This document shows positions 45,848 to 57,852 of a stretch of DNA of 64,000 bases, in pieces. The stretch is from the NCBI GenBank assembly GCA_900073065.1, contig FJOG01000034.1, positions 506,580-570,579 of the forward strand, read 5' to 3'. The notes below the pieces were generated by a model that was given only the letters and a program-made list of their open reading frames with translations, was not told the origin of the DNA and ran no database searches. A program made the position numbers and the translations under genes. The stretch is from Phialocephala subalpina. Its lineage: Eukaryota > Ascomycota > Leotiomycetes > Helotiales > Mollisiaceae. Each line of letters starts with the position of its first letter. Within the stretch, counting starts at the first letter, position 1.

Positions 45848-47430
45848 TTGCAATTCGGATCCTCCGTGCAGGTCGAGAACAATCGCGTTCCCCTCTTCCA
45901 AATCCCGACAATCTTTGGATTAGGATCTACGAGCGAAAAATTCAGTGCCCTCCTTGCCCTCCTTCAGATGATGTTTATGTTAATAACAGCTTTTCGTGAC
46001 GGCAAAATGCCGAGGTTCGACGCCCAACACCAAGAGGTGATTGATGATTTAATGTCTTTACAAGAATCTCTTACGAACGTTTTGAGGTTCTCTGAAGCAG
46101 AGGATGAGCAGGCAGATAGATGCGAAGCACTTCTACAAGCTGCATGCCAGTGTCAAAATACCATTACTATTACCACTGCCACATACTTCGGGGAGGTTTT
46201 GTTTGGGCCAGATATTAGAGTATGGAATGTGGAAGGGTTCTTCGAGAATTATGACCTGAGCAACACGCATTACAGTCAGCTCACGGAAGATGAAATTGCA
46301 ATTTTCAGAGCCCGAGTGGGTTGGTTATACCCACAGCCTTGAGCTGCTACTCGCATTGTACGTTCCGCCACATGCATTTGTACAAAAATGCTAACTTGCT
46401 GTAGAATTCGACAAAGTGATGATATCGATCCGACAGTCAGGATGTGACTCGGAACAACGTATGACACGACAGAAGTCAAGAACTACTCCCGGCAGGGTAT
46501 GACATGATGTCAGCAGTGTAGCAGGGCTATTTCATTTGTATACAACAGCTGCAGGATGCATGGAATACTTCATAGTAAGTATATAGGCACTGCTGACTTT
46601 CTCGGCTAAAGTCTTCGCAGCGGTCACTGGAGAGCGATGGAGCTCATTGATATATCAGGCGACGTTATGTAAGATAATTAGACCTGGCGACACATGTGCG
46701 TATCATATGTTAACAGAAATTACAGACGATCAAATGTCCAGGTCTTCCAAGCTGTTCTAATCATGCAGCGTGCTATGGCCCAAAATCGCGAAAGTCCGGG
46801 CCAAATTTGGTTACAAAAGCCCGTTTACTTTGTCGATGCTCTAGGTAGACAAATGATACTCCCATTAGAGATTGTCTCATCTTTTGAGGTACGTTCAATG
46901 TCGCAATTGATGGGAGTGATATTGACACATGAACAAGATGTTCACTTCCATCCTAGAAGACAGATTCAAAGACTCTCCAGCATTCAACATGGTTTAAAGG
47001 GGAGAGTATGTTCTTCAGGAATAGGTAACGAAGGATATCTTAGATCCATCACAGCCTTGGGAGACTATATTCCGTCCCGGACAGCGCATTGAAATGAGTC
47101 TGGTCGTCGACTCAGCCCAACAGCGAGACTATTGTCCAAGGTGTCACACCACCAAAAGAGACTTCGCTAAGGATGACGAAAGTGAATGGTTAGCTCCTTC
47201 TGGATCAACCTGTAGTGTCACCAGCTAATAGTCACCATAGTCCCAATTGTAGGCTCCCGCAAATGCCTTGCATGGGACACAAGGACAACATCTTGGAGGT
47301 GTGCTCAAGTGGAGCACGAGTGGCTCCAATTCGGTTTGTCAGTATATTCAGGGGCTTTGGATCAGTCTCCCAACTCATGCTCAACCATTGCCCACTCGCG
47401 AAACTATACAGAGGTTGCTATCAAATATGA
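45848..47430 (+). CDS. Fungal ubiquitin-like-domain (ULD) protein with C-terminal zinc ribbon; exon model partial
   Basis: The first exon (about 45848-46340) encodes helices. The middle (46342-46720) seems to hold several small exons; one around 46621-46672 reads GHWRAMELIDISGDV and joins RSNVQVFQAVLIMQRAM after a GTAAGA..ACAG intron. The ULD proper follows (QKPVYFVDALGRQMILPLE). A 49-base intron (47006-47054) restores PWETIFRPGQRIEMSLVV. A final intron (47189-47240) splits a zinc ribbon: CPRC lies before it, and CPNC is completed across it. The frame ends at 47430. These blocks match a common fungal family whose function is unknown; the N-terminal exons and start remain uncertain. No stop needs to be ignored in the 3' half, so the gene may be intact. 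Confidence 0.6.
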
Positions 47431-47986
47431 AAGAATCCAAAGATGCATGGCCATTTCTCCGTTCGAATGAGGCGGGTAAGAGTAGCTTCGCAACTATGCA
47501 GACAAAGGTCAATAACGGAGATTATGACGACGCCCACATAGCCTTCCTGGGAGACGCGGCGTTGGTGTTTAAGGAAGGCAGGCAGAGGAGCTACCAAGTA
47601 GCACGTTGCTCGGACATGATCGAAGAACATATGTGGAAGCTTCTTGCAGAAGATCCAGAGTGGCCTTCGATAGTCGTTCCAATCGAAGCCGAGGTAGGGT
47701 AAAGCATTTCTCAAGGATTGAATCATTGTTCTTAACGAGAGACATGGGTAGAAGCGTGAACTCCAATGTCGATACTTTCCATGCTCGATATTATAATATA
47801 GGGAACTTCTTAGATAAGTAAATAATATAATTACTAAGATTAAATACTATAGAAGGGCAATAAATAAGCGCCCAACTTAGGTTACCAAATGTTGGAAATA
47901 GATGGAGTATAAACTACCTAAAGAACTAAGAATACAAGATACCAAATCTCCTAATATATCCTCAATTAGACCACGTGATATACCGC
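47431..47986. other. Flank of the ULD gene; one unassigned open frame
   Basis: A frame open to 47702 (with KVNNGDYDDAHIAFLGDA) overlaps the ULD gene end in another frame and is not recognised. From 47820 the sequence turns AT-rich. Confidence 0.35.
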
Positions 47987-48171
47987 CCTACTATAATACC
48001 CGTGATTTTTTTAATCCCGTATTTTATATTTTTCAAAAATTTAAACTTTATATAATTTTATTAATTATAATTTAAATTAAAATCAAATGAATATTATTAA
48101 TATATTTATATATTTTTTTCAATAATATAAAAATTAGATTTTATATTTTATATATTGCTTTTTAATTATAA

Positions 48172-48407
48172 NNNNNNNNNNNNNNNNNNNNNNNNNNNNN
48201 NNNNNNNNNNNNNNNNNNNNNNNNNNNNNNNNNNNNNNNNNNNNNNNNNNNNNNNNNNNNNNNNNNNNNNNNNNNNNNNNNNNNNNNNNNNNNNNNNNNN
48301 NNNNNNNNNNNNNNNNNNNNNNNNNNNNNNNNNNNNNNNNNNNNNNNNNNNNNNNNNNNNNNNNNNNNNNNNNNNNNNNNNNNNNNNNNNNNNNNNNNNN
48401 NNNNNNN
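48172..48407. other. Assembly gap (236 N)
   Basis: The sequence is undetermined here. The gap is bounded by AT-rich sequence on the left and an ATT repeat on the right, so the true length may differ. Confidence 0.99.
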
Positions 48408-48539
<132 letters not shown>

Positions 48540-48720
48540 ATAATTTCTTTTGAATTCGATAAAATACTTTTTACGAGAAATATTCCTATTAATTAACCCG
48601 AGAAAAATATATTAAAATAATATTTTTAGATAATTAAAAAGGTTAATAAGAATATATTATATGAAAACGCGTATTTTAAAATTAAAATCACGGGAATTTA
48701 ATCGAGGTGATTATAGTAGG

Positions 48721-49103
48721 ATGCTGGTAAATAGAATTGCAGGCGTGAATGACATGAGATTCATTACAAACAAACGAGTTAGACATTCTGGAGTGAGGAT
48801 AGGCGACAGATGAATCTCCTTCCGCTTATTAAGAAGCCCCCAAATCAATTTCAATCCCTCCGCGTCTTCACTCAGGCCTCCGATCCTGTTTCCCAAACGT
48901 CTTACCAAGCCCCAGAAAGTCTCAAAGATCCCAAGTGAGTTGGTCAACTATTGAAACCAGTATGAATCTTTAATAAACAATAAATCTCTGCTCAAGGCCA
49001 AAATATACTCCGAGCCTTGGCTCCTCGCTTGCGAATTACTAGTTCCGGAGCTAGTTCACCCTCCGATCCGTCGGATCCGAACAAGCAGATAAGAAACCTG
49101 ACT
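48721..49103. other. Intergenic, no gene supported
   Basis: A 78-codon minus-strand frame (containing FWGLVRRLGNRIGG) overlaps this region but is not recognised and has no clear splice partner. Confidence 0.35.
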
Positions 49104-50335
49104 TCAACCCGAGCTAGGAGGAGTGATGGGATGCTGCCACTGCTGATATCCCAACCACGCTTGATATCCACTGATAGCCAGACTTGCCATCCCTAAAATG
49201 ATTGCTATCAGGACGCCGACAAGTGTAGCCATCATCATATATCTTGCTCCACTCTTCCTCTGGAACCACCTTTCCATTCCGCGCGGCGTCGGGTTTTCTA
49301 GTTCATTGTACAGTTCTGCGAGTCTTGCGCCGAAGTAGTTGTATTGGATGTCTTTCTCGTTCGCTGTTCGTATGTTTGCGGACTCGAAGCGGCAGCAATC
49401 TGGATCAAACCCTTGCGTAGCTGTCAGGGAATCAAGGATTTTGCTGGATTTCTTGTCAGTTCGAGGGAAGAGGATCTTTTGAATGGAGTCGAGTATTTCG
49501 AGGGCGACTTGGCGGGGCAAAGCTCCTCTATGTCTTGTCAGTTTTTGGCAGGTTCGCAAAGGGATATCACTCACAGCCGCAAGGATTCCTCCAGTGATGA
49601 ATTCCGAGGCTCGTCTTTCGTCAGCCGCAAATGCTCTTTCAAGAATGATGTGTGATGATACACCTCCAGAATACCATTCTTCTTGTTAAGTCTGAGATGG
49701 CACCTGAGATCGTCTGTTGGCTGAAAAATCAATCCCGCATGTTTCCTCAGTTTCTTGGCAAGCAATGCTCCCTTGATGTCAACACCTTTTTCCAAGTCCT
49801 TTTCCTCATCGTCTTCGTTCACTCTGGGGTTGTCGGTCGGTATCGGAAACAAACTGCTCACGAATTGGGAGAAACAAATGTCATTGGGCCAGCCAACTCT
49901 GTCTTGCAAACTCGAAGTAGACTGCAGATCAGCAGAACAATTGACCATAACCATAATCTTCACCGCGATGTCAATTGCCCCCTCTTCATCAGCTGCCTTC
50001 CTGTTCTTGAATATTTGGCTGCGTATCTGAGCTCGTGTAAGCTCAGGGAACGTCTTCAAAAGTACGATGATTTTAAACAGGTCCTCGTGGCAGGTGAGAG
50101 CGCCGATTCCTTCGCCAGTCTTAGCATCAGGCTCATGTGTCGCTATTACATCTTTGTAATACTCGAAGAATCGGCCAAGTCGTTTTGTGCGCTTGAAAGG
50201 ACAGTCTTTCGATGCGCAAGGCTTGTCGTCACAGCAACCTTCGCAATCAGGCCAAGACCAAAGAGCCTTGCAAAGACTTCTCAATTGATGTTCGGTAACA
50301 ATTTCGAGCGGGAATGGGCGGACCGTCGTAGCCAT
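49104..50335 (-). CDS. Helical protein with C-terminal membrane anchor, partner of the GDCG-BTB gene (copy 2)
   Basis: Exons 49575-50335 and 49104-49527 join in phase 2 to 394 residues. It is homologous to the protein at 41414-42517: IRSQIFKNRKAADEEGAID matches that protein's IRTKALRNRQ block, and LLAKKLRKHAGLIFQPT with DDLRCHLRLNKKNGILEVYHH matches its FTAEKL and LLDHLKM block. LPRQVALEILDSIQKILFP then leads to a C-terminal membrane helix (MATLVGVLIAIILGMASLAI). A Cys-rich stretch (CEGCCDDKPCASKDC) near the N-terminus is specific to this copy and might bind metal. The start chosen is MATTVRPF; a Met 31 codons upstream is open but looks less conserved. Divergent from the GDCG gene at 50544. 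Confidence 0.8.
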
Positions 50336-50543
50336 AGCGATCGAAACTTTGGATGAAGATTTCAAGATTGTAATGGGGGAGGAAGGTCGGTTTTGAAGTG
50401 CAAGGCTGCGCAAGTAAGGCTTTCTCATACGCCGGGGCTATGATCCAACGATTGGATACCAGAAGCTTGCACCGCCACTCGAGGGGATCCGGACGAGTCA
50501 CTCCAAATTCTAGCAGAATTCTATCGAGGTCCAATTCACATCT
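50336..50543. promoter_or_regulatory. Divergent promoter between copy 2 and the GDCG-BTB gene
   Basis: Only about 208 bases separate the two starts, so regulation is likely shared. No specific site was recognised. Confidence 0.4.
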
Positions 50544-53336
50544 ATGCTTCACACCAGCGACTTCGACGCGACACGAACGACTTTGGGCCTGGGCCCGAGA
50601 ATGACGACTCTATCTCATGTCATCACTACCACAGCTACACCTTCCGGCGAAGAGCATACACGAATTTCGCTGAACTTGGGCGAGCCTTGTCATCCAGACA
50701 CGGTTATGAGCGGGAGCTCTTCAGGAATCCCACCTGCCACAGGCACGGATTCAGGTTATGCGTCTGTTACTGACGGAAGTCATGGAAGCTTCTGCAAAGG
50801 ATTGATTGCAGGAATCGCTATCCCCGGAAGCAAGCTATGGTCGCAAAAGGTCAAACTCAAAGTGTTTTCCCAGACAGTGTCAGAAGCAGCGGAGAACCGT
50901 TACGCCGACTTGATGGAGTTCATTCCCAAAGGTCTCGACGACTACCTGTTGAGAGCACGACTCGGTTCGAAAAATATTTCCATGGGTATGCGGGTCCTAG
51001 GGGAAGACGAAGCTACAGCGAGTCCTTGGATCTTTATACAATGCGACAAGGCTTACACAACGAAGATCAAGCATTTCTTCAAGCAAGATCACATCAAATC
51101 TGAATATCATCCCACCTCGAATGACGAACTTATGCCTCCTTTTCGTATCTTTTTGTGCGAACGGCCTCCGAGGAAAATCGCAGCAACAGACGAAGTTGAT
51201 GTCTATGGTCAATCCCATATTGGCCTAGCCACTTCTTCTGCTCCATGCTGCATCAGAGTTATACATCCCAACGGAAGCTCACATATCGGTACACTCGGAG
51301 GAGTGGTCAAGATCTTAACAGGAGATGGCATCTTCCAATTGTATGGAATGACGGTGGGGCACATTTTTGCAGGCGATGACTTCTTGGACGATGATTCAGA
51401 ACTATACGAGTCGATGGAGGTTGATGAAGGCGAAGACTCTTCAACAGATGACGAAGACATTGTTGAGCTAGAACTTGCATCCCTTGAGGATGACGACCGC
51501 GATACATCGATCGAGGAGGAGTTCACTGAGACGGCCATGAACCTTGATTACGACGACTCTGGACTGCGTGAGAATAACAAGACACACTCCGTGATGGGCC
51601 TTGGTACAGATGACCTGCCTGAAGCCCCTTGGTCAAAATTGGGACGGCTTGTGGAAGTTTCAGGGAATACCGCGGATCATGGAATGAACTTTGACTGGGC
51701 TCTTGTTGCCATCGAAGATTTTCTATTGTACGACAGCATGGCGGGTACCGAACTTATCCACGTAATGCAGGTAGATGGAAAGCTCAAAGAATCACATGAA
51801 GCGCCGGATAAACGTCGCTCAAGCAAGGCTGTTACTGTCTCTGGTGGTGCTAGCGGGATCAAGGATGCCATACTATCTGCTTCATGGTCATATCTTCAAC
51901 TTGCGCCTGGGAAGTCGCTGGTTAGAACTTATACTCTGACTTTGTCAAATTATAGAGGTAAGACTGACTTTCACACGTATCAACTTCTTCTCCTTCTAAC
52001 GTATTCTAAACTACACAGAGTTGCAAGAGGGTGATTGCGGGGCATGGGTGGTAGACAATCAGACCTATGAGCTGTATGGATACGTCGTTGCCTCGGGAAT
52101 TTTCGGGGAGGCTTACGTCCTACCCCTCGAGAGTTCGTTCAAGAACGTCAAAGATCAATTAGGAGCCCAAGATGTTTACCTTCCTGAGGCTTTCGAGGTA
52201 GCAAGCTGGCTTCTTAGAGCGTCATATAAGACCCTTGAGCCGTATTCATCTGGATTCCGGGATTCTCAGCTTGTTAGACCTTTCAAATGGTCGAATCAAC
52301 CTCCATCCCTCGAATCAGCTGATGGCGGATACCTTTATGGAAGACATGGGATATCCTCAAGACAATTTGGATCACCACGCATCAAAATGGCCTCTCGAGC
52401 AGGTCAAAATCGAAAGACTCCAGCATTCAATTGTGAATGCGGCGAGGATGCTGATCACGCAACACAACTCGAATGCGACCGCGACAGGAAGCTGAAGCTG
52501 CATCGCTCCATCACAGCCAAGTAAGCCCCGCACCCAACATCACAAGATCTGAACAAGATCAATACTGACCCAGTTTCAGAATAACACCATTCTGTCCAAC
52601 GATCCCAATCTTCGTGGGAGCAGACAAGCAACTCTTCAACGTCCAAAAAGAGCTTCTCACGCTCCACTCCGGGTACTTCAAAAACCAATTCAAGAACCAA
52701 GAAGAAGACGACGAGGAGAAACCAATCCTCTTACCCACCGTCAAGCCCCCTCTATTTGCCGACTTCGTAGCCTGGATGTACACCGCGACCTTTCTGAAGC
52801 TCGACAACGACGCTTTTGGCGGCGGCGCACAAACCGACCATCTCTGGGGTCTCGGCTCTTTCCTCCGCGCTCCAGCTTTCCAAAATTTCTGTATGGACGA
52901 CTGTCGCGAGTACTGCAAAGATCCTAATAACCCATGGCCAGTTCTCTCATACATAGAATTGATGTATAAAATTGGAGATAAAGGGTCGAAACTCCGTCTC
53001 TTCGCTGCACACTCAGTGCTTAGAAGACACCCGCTCAAGTCGTTTGAGAAAGGGAGTGAGGAGTATAAGGCGTGGGAGGGTTTGTTTGAGGAATGGCCGG
53101 ATCTGTTGAGGGATATGAATAAGGCTGCTGTGAAGAAATGGAATGGAGCGTTTCCGTGGGATGATGAGTTGAGGGATGAGTATATGGAGAAGGAGGGAGA
53201 GTTGGATGTGCAGTGGGAGGAGCAGATATTGGGGAGGGGGTTGGAGAATATTAAGAGGGATTCGAAGGAGAAGTGTGTCAGGAGTATTGTTGAGTTGGAT
53301 CATTTGCAACGGAAGAAAAATAGGGGCAGGGCATAG
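50544..53336 (+). CDS. Chymotrypsin-like GDCG protease gene, reading in frame into a BTB domain
   Basis: Exon 1 (50544-51957) and exon 2 (from 52019) encode an N-terminal domain, a chymotrypsin-like domain and then, without a stop, sequence up to a donor at 52521. Splicing to 52580 gives RSITAKITPFCPTIPIFVG and a BTB domain (DKQLFNVQKELLTLHSGYF) to 53336, in total about 890 residues. Triad candidates: His in YGMTVGHIF, Asp in NFDWALVAIED, and Cys in EGDCGAWVVD at the place of Ser. An acidic low-complexity insert lies between His and Asp (about residues 285-350). An alternative is two genes, with the BTB gene starting at 52387 (MASRAGQNRK). The open frame through the junction favours fusion. 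BTB domains mediate dimerisation or cullin-3 binding. Confidence 0.7.
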
Positions 53337-53683
53337 GAGGCCTCGGCTACCAAATTACCCCTCCATTTTCCACTTCCTAGGGATTGGAATGGTGAAACGT
53401 GGTGTCCTATATCTCAACAACAGAGATTTAAGAGACGCCTGTATGGTTACGTTCTTCTTCATGAGAGCTTTCGGTTTCATAGCCTTGAAGGTTGATATTC
53501 GCAGGGAAGAAAGTACCAGCACAGTATGGGACAATAGCCGAGATCAAGGTTACAAAAGGTACGCGACCAAAGTCTGTACCCTGATATTCATCTCGAAGAG
53601 CGCGATTCATAACTGCATACCGTTGTTCTTCCTTCTACGCAATTCTTCTAATTTGCTTTCAGCCCATGCCATGCTACGTGGCC
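53337..53683. other. Intergenic between convergent genes
   Basis: This is the 3' flank of the BTB-containing gene and the end of the dead kinase-like gene. No feature is supported. Confidence 0.4.
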
Positions 53684-54720
53684 TCACCCGTCATTGTCTA
53701 CTCTCTCATTGAAGACCTGGTGGATCATCATACTCGTAGCGACACTTGTTTCATTATCTGCTCTGCCAATTCCAAACGCCGTCCTTCCAGCAACGCAAGT
53801 TTCAACTGCTTCACGAACCTTATCGGCTGCTTTCGCTTGGACTTTAGAAAGAAGTTGCTGCTCTTCTGTCAACAGACGCTTCTGTATGTTAGTTGTTGCT
53901 GCTGCTGTCGAAACTTCAACGGCATCTTCAATATCCAAGACCTGTTCAATTGGCCTCCAGTGTGCGACCTCAAGCAGGATGAGCCCCAGGCTATAAATGT
54001 CAAAGGTCTTGCGGTAGTAGTGCATTGGCCCGGTTCTTTGGACACCAGGATGACGATATATCTCCCATCTTGAGACGAGAGGGACATCCTCGGTTGCTTC
54101 ATTGAACCGAGCAGGTCAGGAATACTCGAAGCATACTAGATATGGCGACTTGAGGTTATGCTTGCTACCTATCAAGAAGAACACCACATTTTCACTCGTC
54201 AACCATTTGTGAAGCCAGTTCACTGCTTGGAGGTGGAGCAGACTGTGCAAAATTTGTGCGATAGTGATTCTATCTGTAAGAGACGGTTTAGCAATCTTCC
54301 GAATAGCATCACGGAGACAACGTGGCTTCAATTCGGCATCACTTCCGCTTGGGTTTCCAAAAACATATCCAACTTGCCCTTCCTCTTCTCCTGGCTGTCG
54401 TACGTCGACATAACCTAGAAATGGTGGGATGCAGAATTCGTCTGGCTTTGGCGCGGCGAGCAGTGTCGTTAACTCTCTGGCTTGAGGTATGGAGATCCCG
54501 AGTTCTCCTTCCTTAGTCTGACATGATTTCCATTCAATCTATAATCGCTTCTTGGTATCATTGTCAAGTGATAGCATCGCCGTTCCAAATTGTTCGTTTA
54601 GAGACGCTGTACTTGATATCGAGATTCGAGAGTCTGAAATGATGTGACTCGTCGCAAGTCCATGGTTGCCAGCGAGGAGTAAGGCATAAAAACTTTTTTC
54701 AAATATTTTGCCAGATTCTC
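53684..54720 (-). pseudogene. Kinase-like domain of a HeLo/prion-type fungal protein, dead
   Basis: One frame contains FCIPPFLGYVDVRQPGEEEG, then KPRCLRDAIRK, LHLQAVNWLHKWLTSENVVFF (equivalent to the catalytic-loop region but without a standard HRD motif), and KTFDIYSLGLILLEVAHWRP. This is the pseudokinase-like module found C-terminal to HeLo-type domains in fungal incompatibility proteins. Two stops interrupt it: TAG where Trp is expected (KKRL-stop-IEW, near 54540) and TGA where Arg is expected (FEYS-stop-PAR, near 54120). Both are single C-to-T or G-to-A changes. Upstream of 54720 the N-terminal domain is not found. Confidence 0.6.
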
Positions 54721-54995
54721 CATGTCATGTTCTGCATTGGGGGTTCACTTGTAATAGAAAACCCTTACCATCGTTCGTTGCATATCTCAACGCAAAGGTA
54801 TATACCTTATGGTGAAAGTCCACATATCACGGACTATCCAGCTGGGAAGGGAGGGTTGTTCTTTGGCTTCAGGTCTGGATCCTGGACGCGAGGAAAAGAA
54901 AATTACAAACTTTATTCGTTTATTCATTCATTCATGTGTTTAGAAATGACTTCTCATCATTCCACTATCAAGTCCTCGACTCCGCTTAGCTGTCC
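54721..54995. other. Spacer, no gene seen
   Basis: This is the flank of the dead kinase-like gene, where an N-terminal domain would be expected but is not found. It is also the 3' flank of the hydrolase gene. Confidence 0.35.
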
Positions 54996-57473
54996 TTACT
55001 CCAGCGATGAGTACCTAGGAGCATTACCCCTCAACGTATTTGCCTCTACCTTTTGCGGGCCCTCCTGATACAGCTTCCCAAACAGCCCTCCAAAGATTCC
55101 TTTCCCTATTTTCCCCCGCTCTTTCTCCGATTCCACCTCCCTCCCAATCACCAACCTCCCTGCCAACGCAGTCGCCGGTGGCACCTCTTCGTTGGGAAGT
55201 CGGGCGTAACCAACCGCTGTATCTTTGACGCGTTGCTTCCATACTTTTGTAATGTTAGTACCAAATCCTTTATAATCAGGACGTAACGGAAAGATAAAGA
55301 AACTCACTTTTTTCTTTCTCCGCCCGATACTTCACATCCCATTTCTCCCTGTACTCGAACCATATCTTCAACGCTTCCTCTTTTGGAAATCCAATCAAAG
55401 AATTATTGATATTGCAAGCCCGTAGGTCGGACGCAGGCTTGATGGGGTAAAGCTCCCCATAGTTCCCAACATGAAGCCTTATCATGTGATCTCTAAACGG
55501 CGGCAACGGATCCCCGGCCTTCCCAATAAAAGCTTCATTCCCAACCCTTCCATTCCCATAATCAACCATTTCCACTCCCTGTGCTTTCGCCAGCGCCCAA
55601 GCAGCAAACTGCGAGACGGCTCTGTACTCAAACATCGCGCCTTTGGTGTGCAGAACTGTAGGCGCGGCATGTGGACAGTCATCGAAAACCAGGAGTTGGA
55701 CATCTGTAGGTGGGTATTTTGTGACGTCGTCCCAGGTGTTGCCATTGCGTTCCAGAATCTCTGGACAAGGAGGATAGGAGGTGGGTGAGGCAGCTTTGTG
55801 GGCGATATAAATCTGTTCGTCGCGGAGGACTTCGCCACCGCCGACTATTACTTGGAGGGGACAGAGGCCTGTGATTCTTGTTTAGGATTGTTTGGAAGAA
55901 GTAGAAGAAGGGGAAAGGGGAAAACGTACCACCTAGGGAAGCAGCTACGATTCCCGAGACGAGAGGGATCTGCAGCCAATTATTTGGTGCGTACATCTGG
56001 AATTGCTCTTTCAGCGCTATCATCTCGCCGTCAATTTCAACCTCGAAATCTGGATCAATGTTTTTGTGGACAGGTAAATTCCAGGCCTCAATCTCGTCGG
56101 AATTGGGTGGTGGCCAGGAAAGAGAGGGTTTAGCGTGGAAGCCATGAGAGGGGACGTAGTCTAGGCCTGTGGGTATCGTGATGGAAGGGAAGGAGTGGGT
56201 GAGATCGACCCATGGAGAGATGAGAGATGCCCCTGCTGGAAGGGGGAGGCCTGCGTCTCGGAGGATGATGAGAAGAGAAAGGCAGAGCCCGCCCCCTGCT
56301 GAGTCGCCTGCCACGACTATTGTGCTTGGATCTCTGTGGATTGGAGTTAGTCGACAAATTGCAAAAACGATTCGGACGACTTACTGGATTGTCAAGAGAT
56401 AGAGATATGCTGATAGAACGTCCTGGACAGCACAAGGAAACGGAAATTGAGGTGCTAGCCGATATCTGGGAGCAAAGACCCTCCCTTTCAACCTGTAAGA
56501 ATACCCATTAGTCCTATTGAGAGCTAAGAGTTGAATTCGGATTTGAGTGAGATTTACTTCCGGGCATGTCGTTGCATCTGAGGTATATGTCCAATCCCTC
56601 CAAAGAAATAGGCTCCGCCATGGATATAGAATATGACTTTCTTACTCTCCCTCATTCCCTCGACCCCGTTTCCTCCATTTCCCACTCTCTCCAGATAGTC
56701 ACTCTTCATCTCAATCCATTCCGCACGTACCACACTCCCTGGTTTCCTCCACTACAAGAAGTGAGCATGGTGTTTCAAAGGATGCTCAGGAGTCGAAGGG
56801 CCGAGCTCTCTAAGAGCTCGTATCCCTACGAAGTGGTAGATTCAAGGCGAGATTTATACATACTTGCCACCACGTCTTTCCGACTCTGTTCAGGTTCTTC
56901 TCTCCAAGATTATCTGAGATGATACGAGCCGCTTCAGGATAGAAAGATGTGGGAATCACGACATCCTTGACGAGTACAGAGGGGGGGTGAGGGACCCAGC
57001 CCGTGGTGACGTGTTGAAGATCTTCGACTGTGTTGACGGCTGTGTAACTTATGGTCTGTCGCATTGTTTTGAGTGTTTCTTGGTATGCTGGGTCAGTGCT
57101 ATCAAAGTATTCCTTCTTTGCTTCTTTCCTGTGTTTGATCTGTGTGTATACGATGTCAGTCCATGAAATCGGGACCATGATGGATCTAGCAGGCGAAGTT
57201 CCAAAAGGCGACTTCCTATTTGAGAAGTGCAAGGAATCGAGAGCAAGAGACAGTCCAAGAGCATGCATGATGAATGGGACGGATGGGGGGCTGCTCTTCG
57301 GCTTAAGATCGTCAAGCTTCAATTGCCAAGTCGCATTCGCATAGAGACAACATGCCACTTGTCCCTAGAATCAGATGTTGAGGGCTTGAAGGGGGACAAC
57401 TCACTGCTGCAAGCACTGTCCGGCTGATGGGTAGCCCAAGCATTGTGGCTCCTGCAAAAAGATCAACTCCCAT
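54996..57473 (-). CDS. Alpha/beta hydrolase (HSL-type carboxylesterase/lipase)
   Basis: A multi-exon gene starts [14 protein letters not shown] (57405-57473). The following exon, with [19 protein letters not shown], ends near 56870. Further exons carry the HGGA oxyanion motif ([12 protein letters not shown]), the nucleophile elbow GDSAGGG near 56300, a DDCPHAAP segment with the likely catalytic His near 55670, and a long C-terminal region ending at 54996. Introns of about 50-120 bases separate them, except the first, which may be about 260 bases or two smaller ones. The family hydrolyses esters of lipids or xenobiotics. No damage was seen in this gene. The C-terminal 200 residues after the hydrolase core are longer than usual. 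Confidence 0.8.
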
Positions 57474-57579
57474 TTTGACTTATTTCGGTTCCGCTTTAGT
57501 ACTGAATATTATTTGACAATGACATATTCTCTTGGACTCGAGCGAGTCTTCCACTATATACTCCAGAGCTTCAAACAAC

Positions 57580-57852
57580 ATGGAAGACGAATACGAAAGC
57601 ATTTGTTACAGACCGGAGCTCGACCTATCTACTTTAGATTCGGGAGCGATCAGCCATCACCCTATTCAGGTTGACATCTTCAACCGAATGGGATTATCAC
57701 CGGAATTAATGGAGAAAGCAAGAGCCAGCAGTGGATACGAAGCACAGACCTCTATCGCTTCGCAAGTTGCATCTGAGAAGTTAGGTCCAGATTTAGAACA
57801 CTTCGAATCAAAAGGTGTTTCAAATGTTTCTTATGTTTGCCTTTTATTCTAA
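57580..57852 (+). CDS. Small hypothetical ORF
   Basis: The frame starts MEDEYESICYRPELDLSTLD and runs 90 codons to TAA at 57850-57852. It is acidic and helical (NRMGLSPELMEKARASSGYE) with reasonable codon use but no recognised family. It may be the first exon of a gene whose remainder is lost. It is divergent from the hydrolase gene, about 107 bases from its start codon. Confidence 0.3.
   Translation: MEDEYESICYRPELDLSTLDSGAISHHPIQVDIFNRMGLSPELMEKARASSGYEAQTSIASQVASEKLGPDLEHFESKGVSNVSYVCLLF

Noticed and set aside
47268..47702. 144-codon plus-strand frame after the ULD gene
   Set aside because: It overlaps the ULD terminal exon in another frame and shows no family resemblance; left unassigned.
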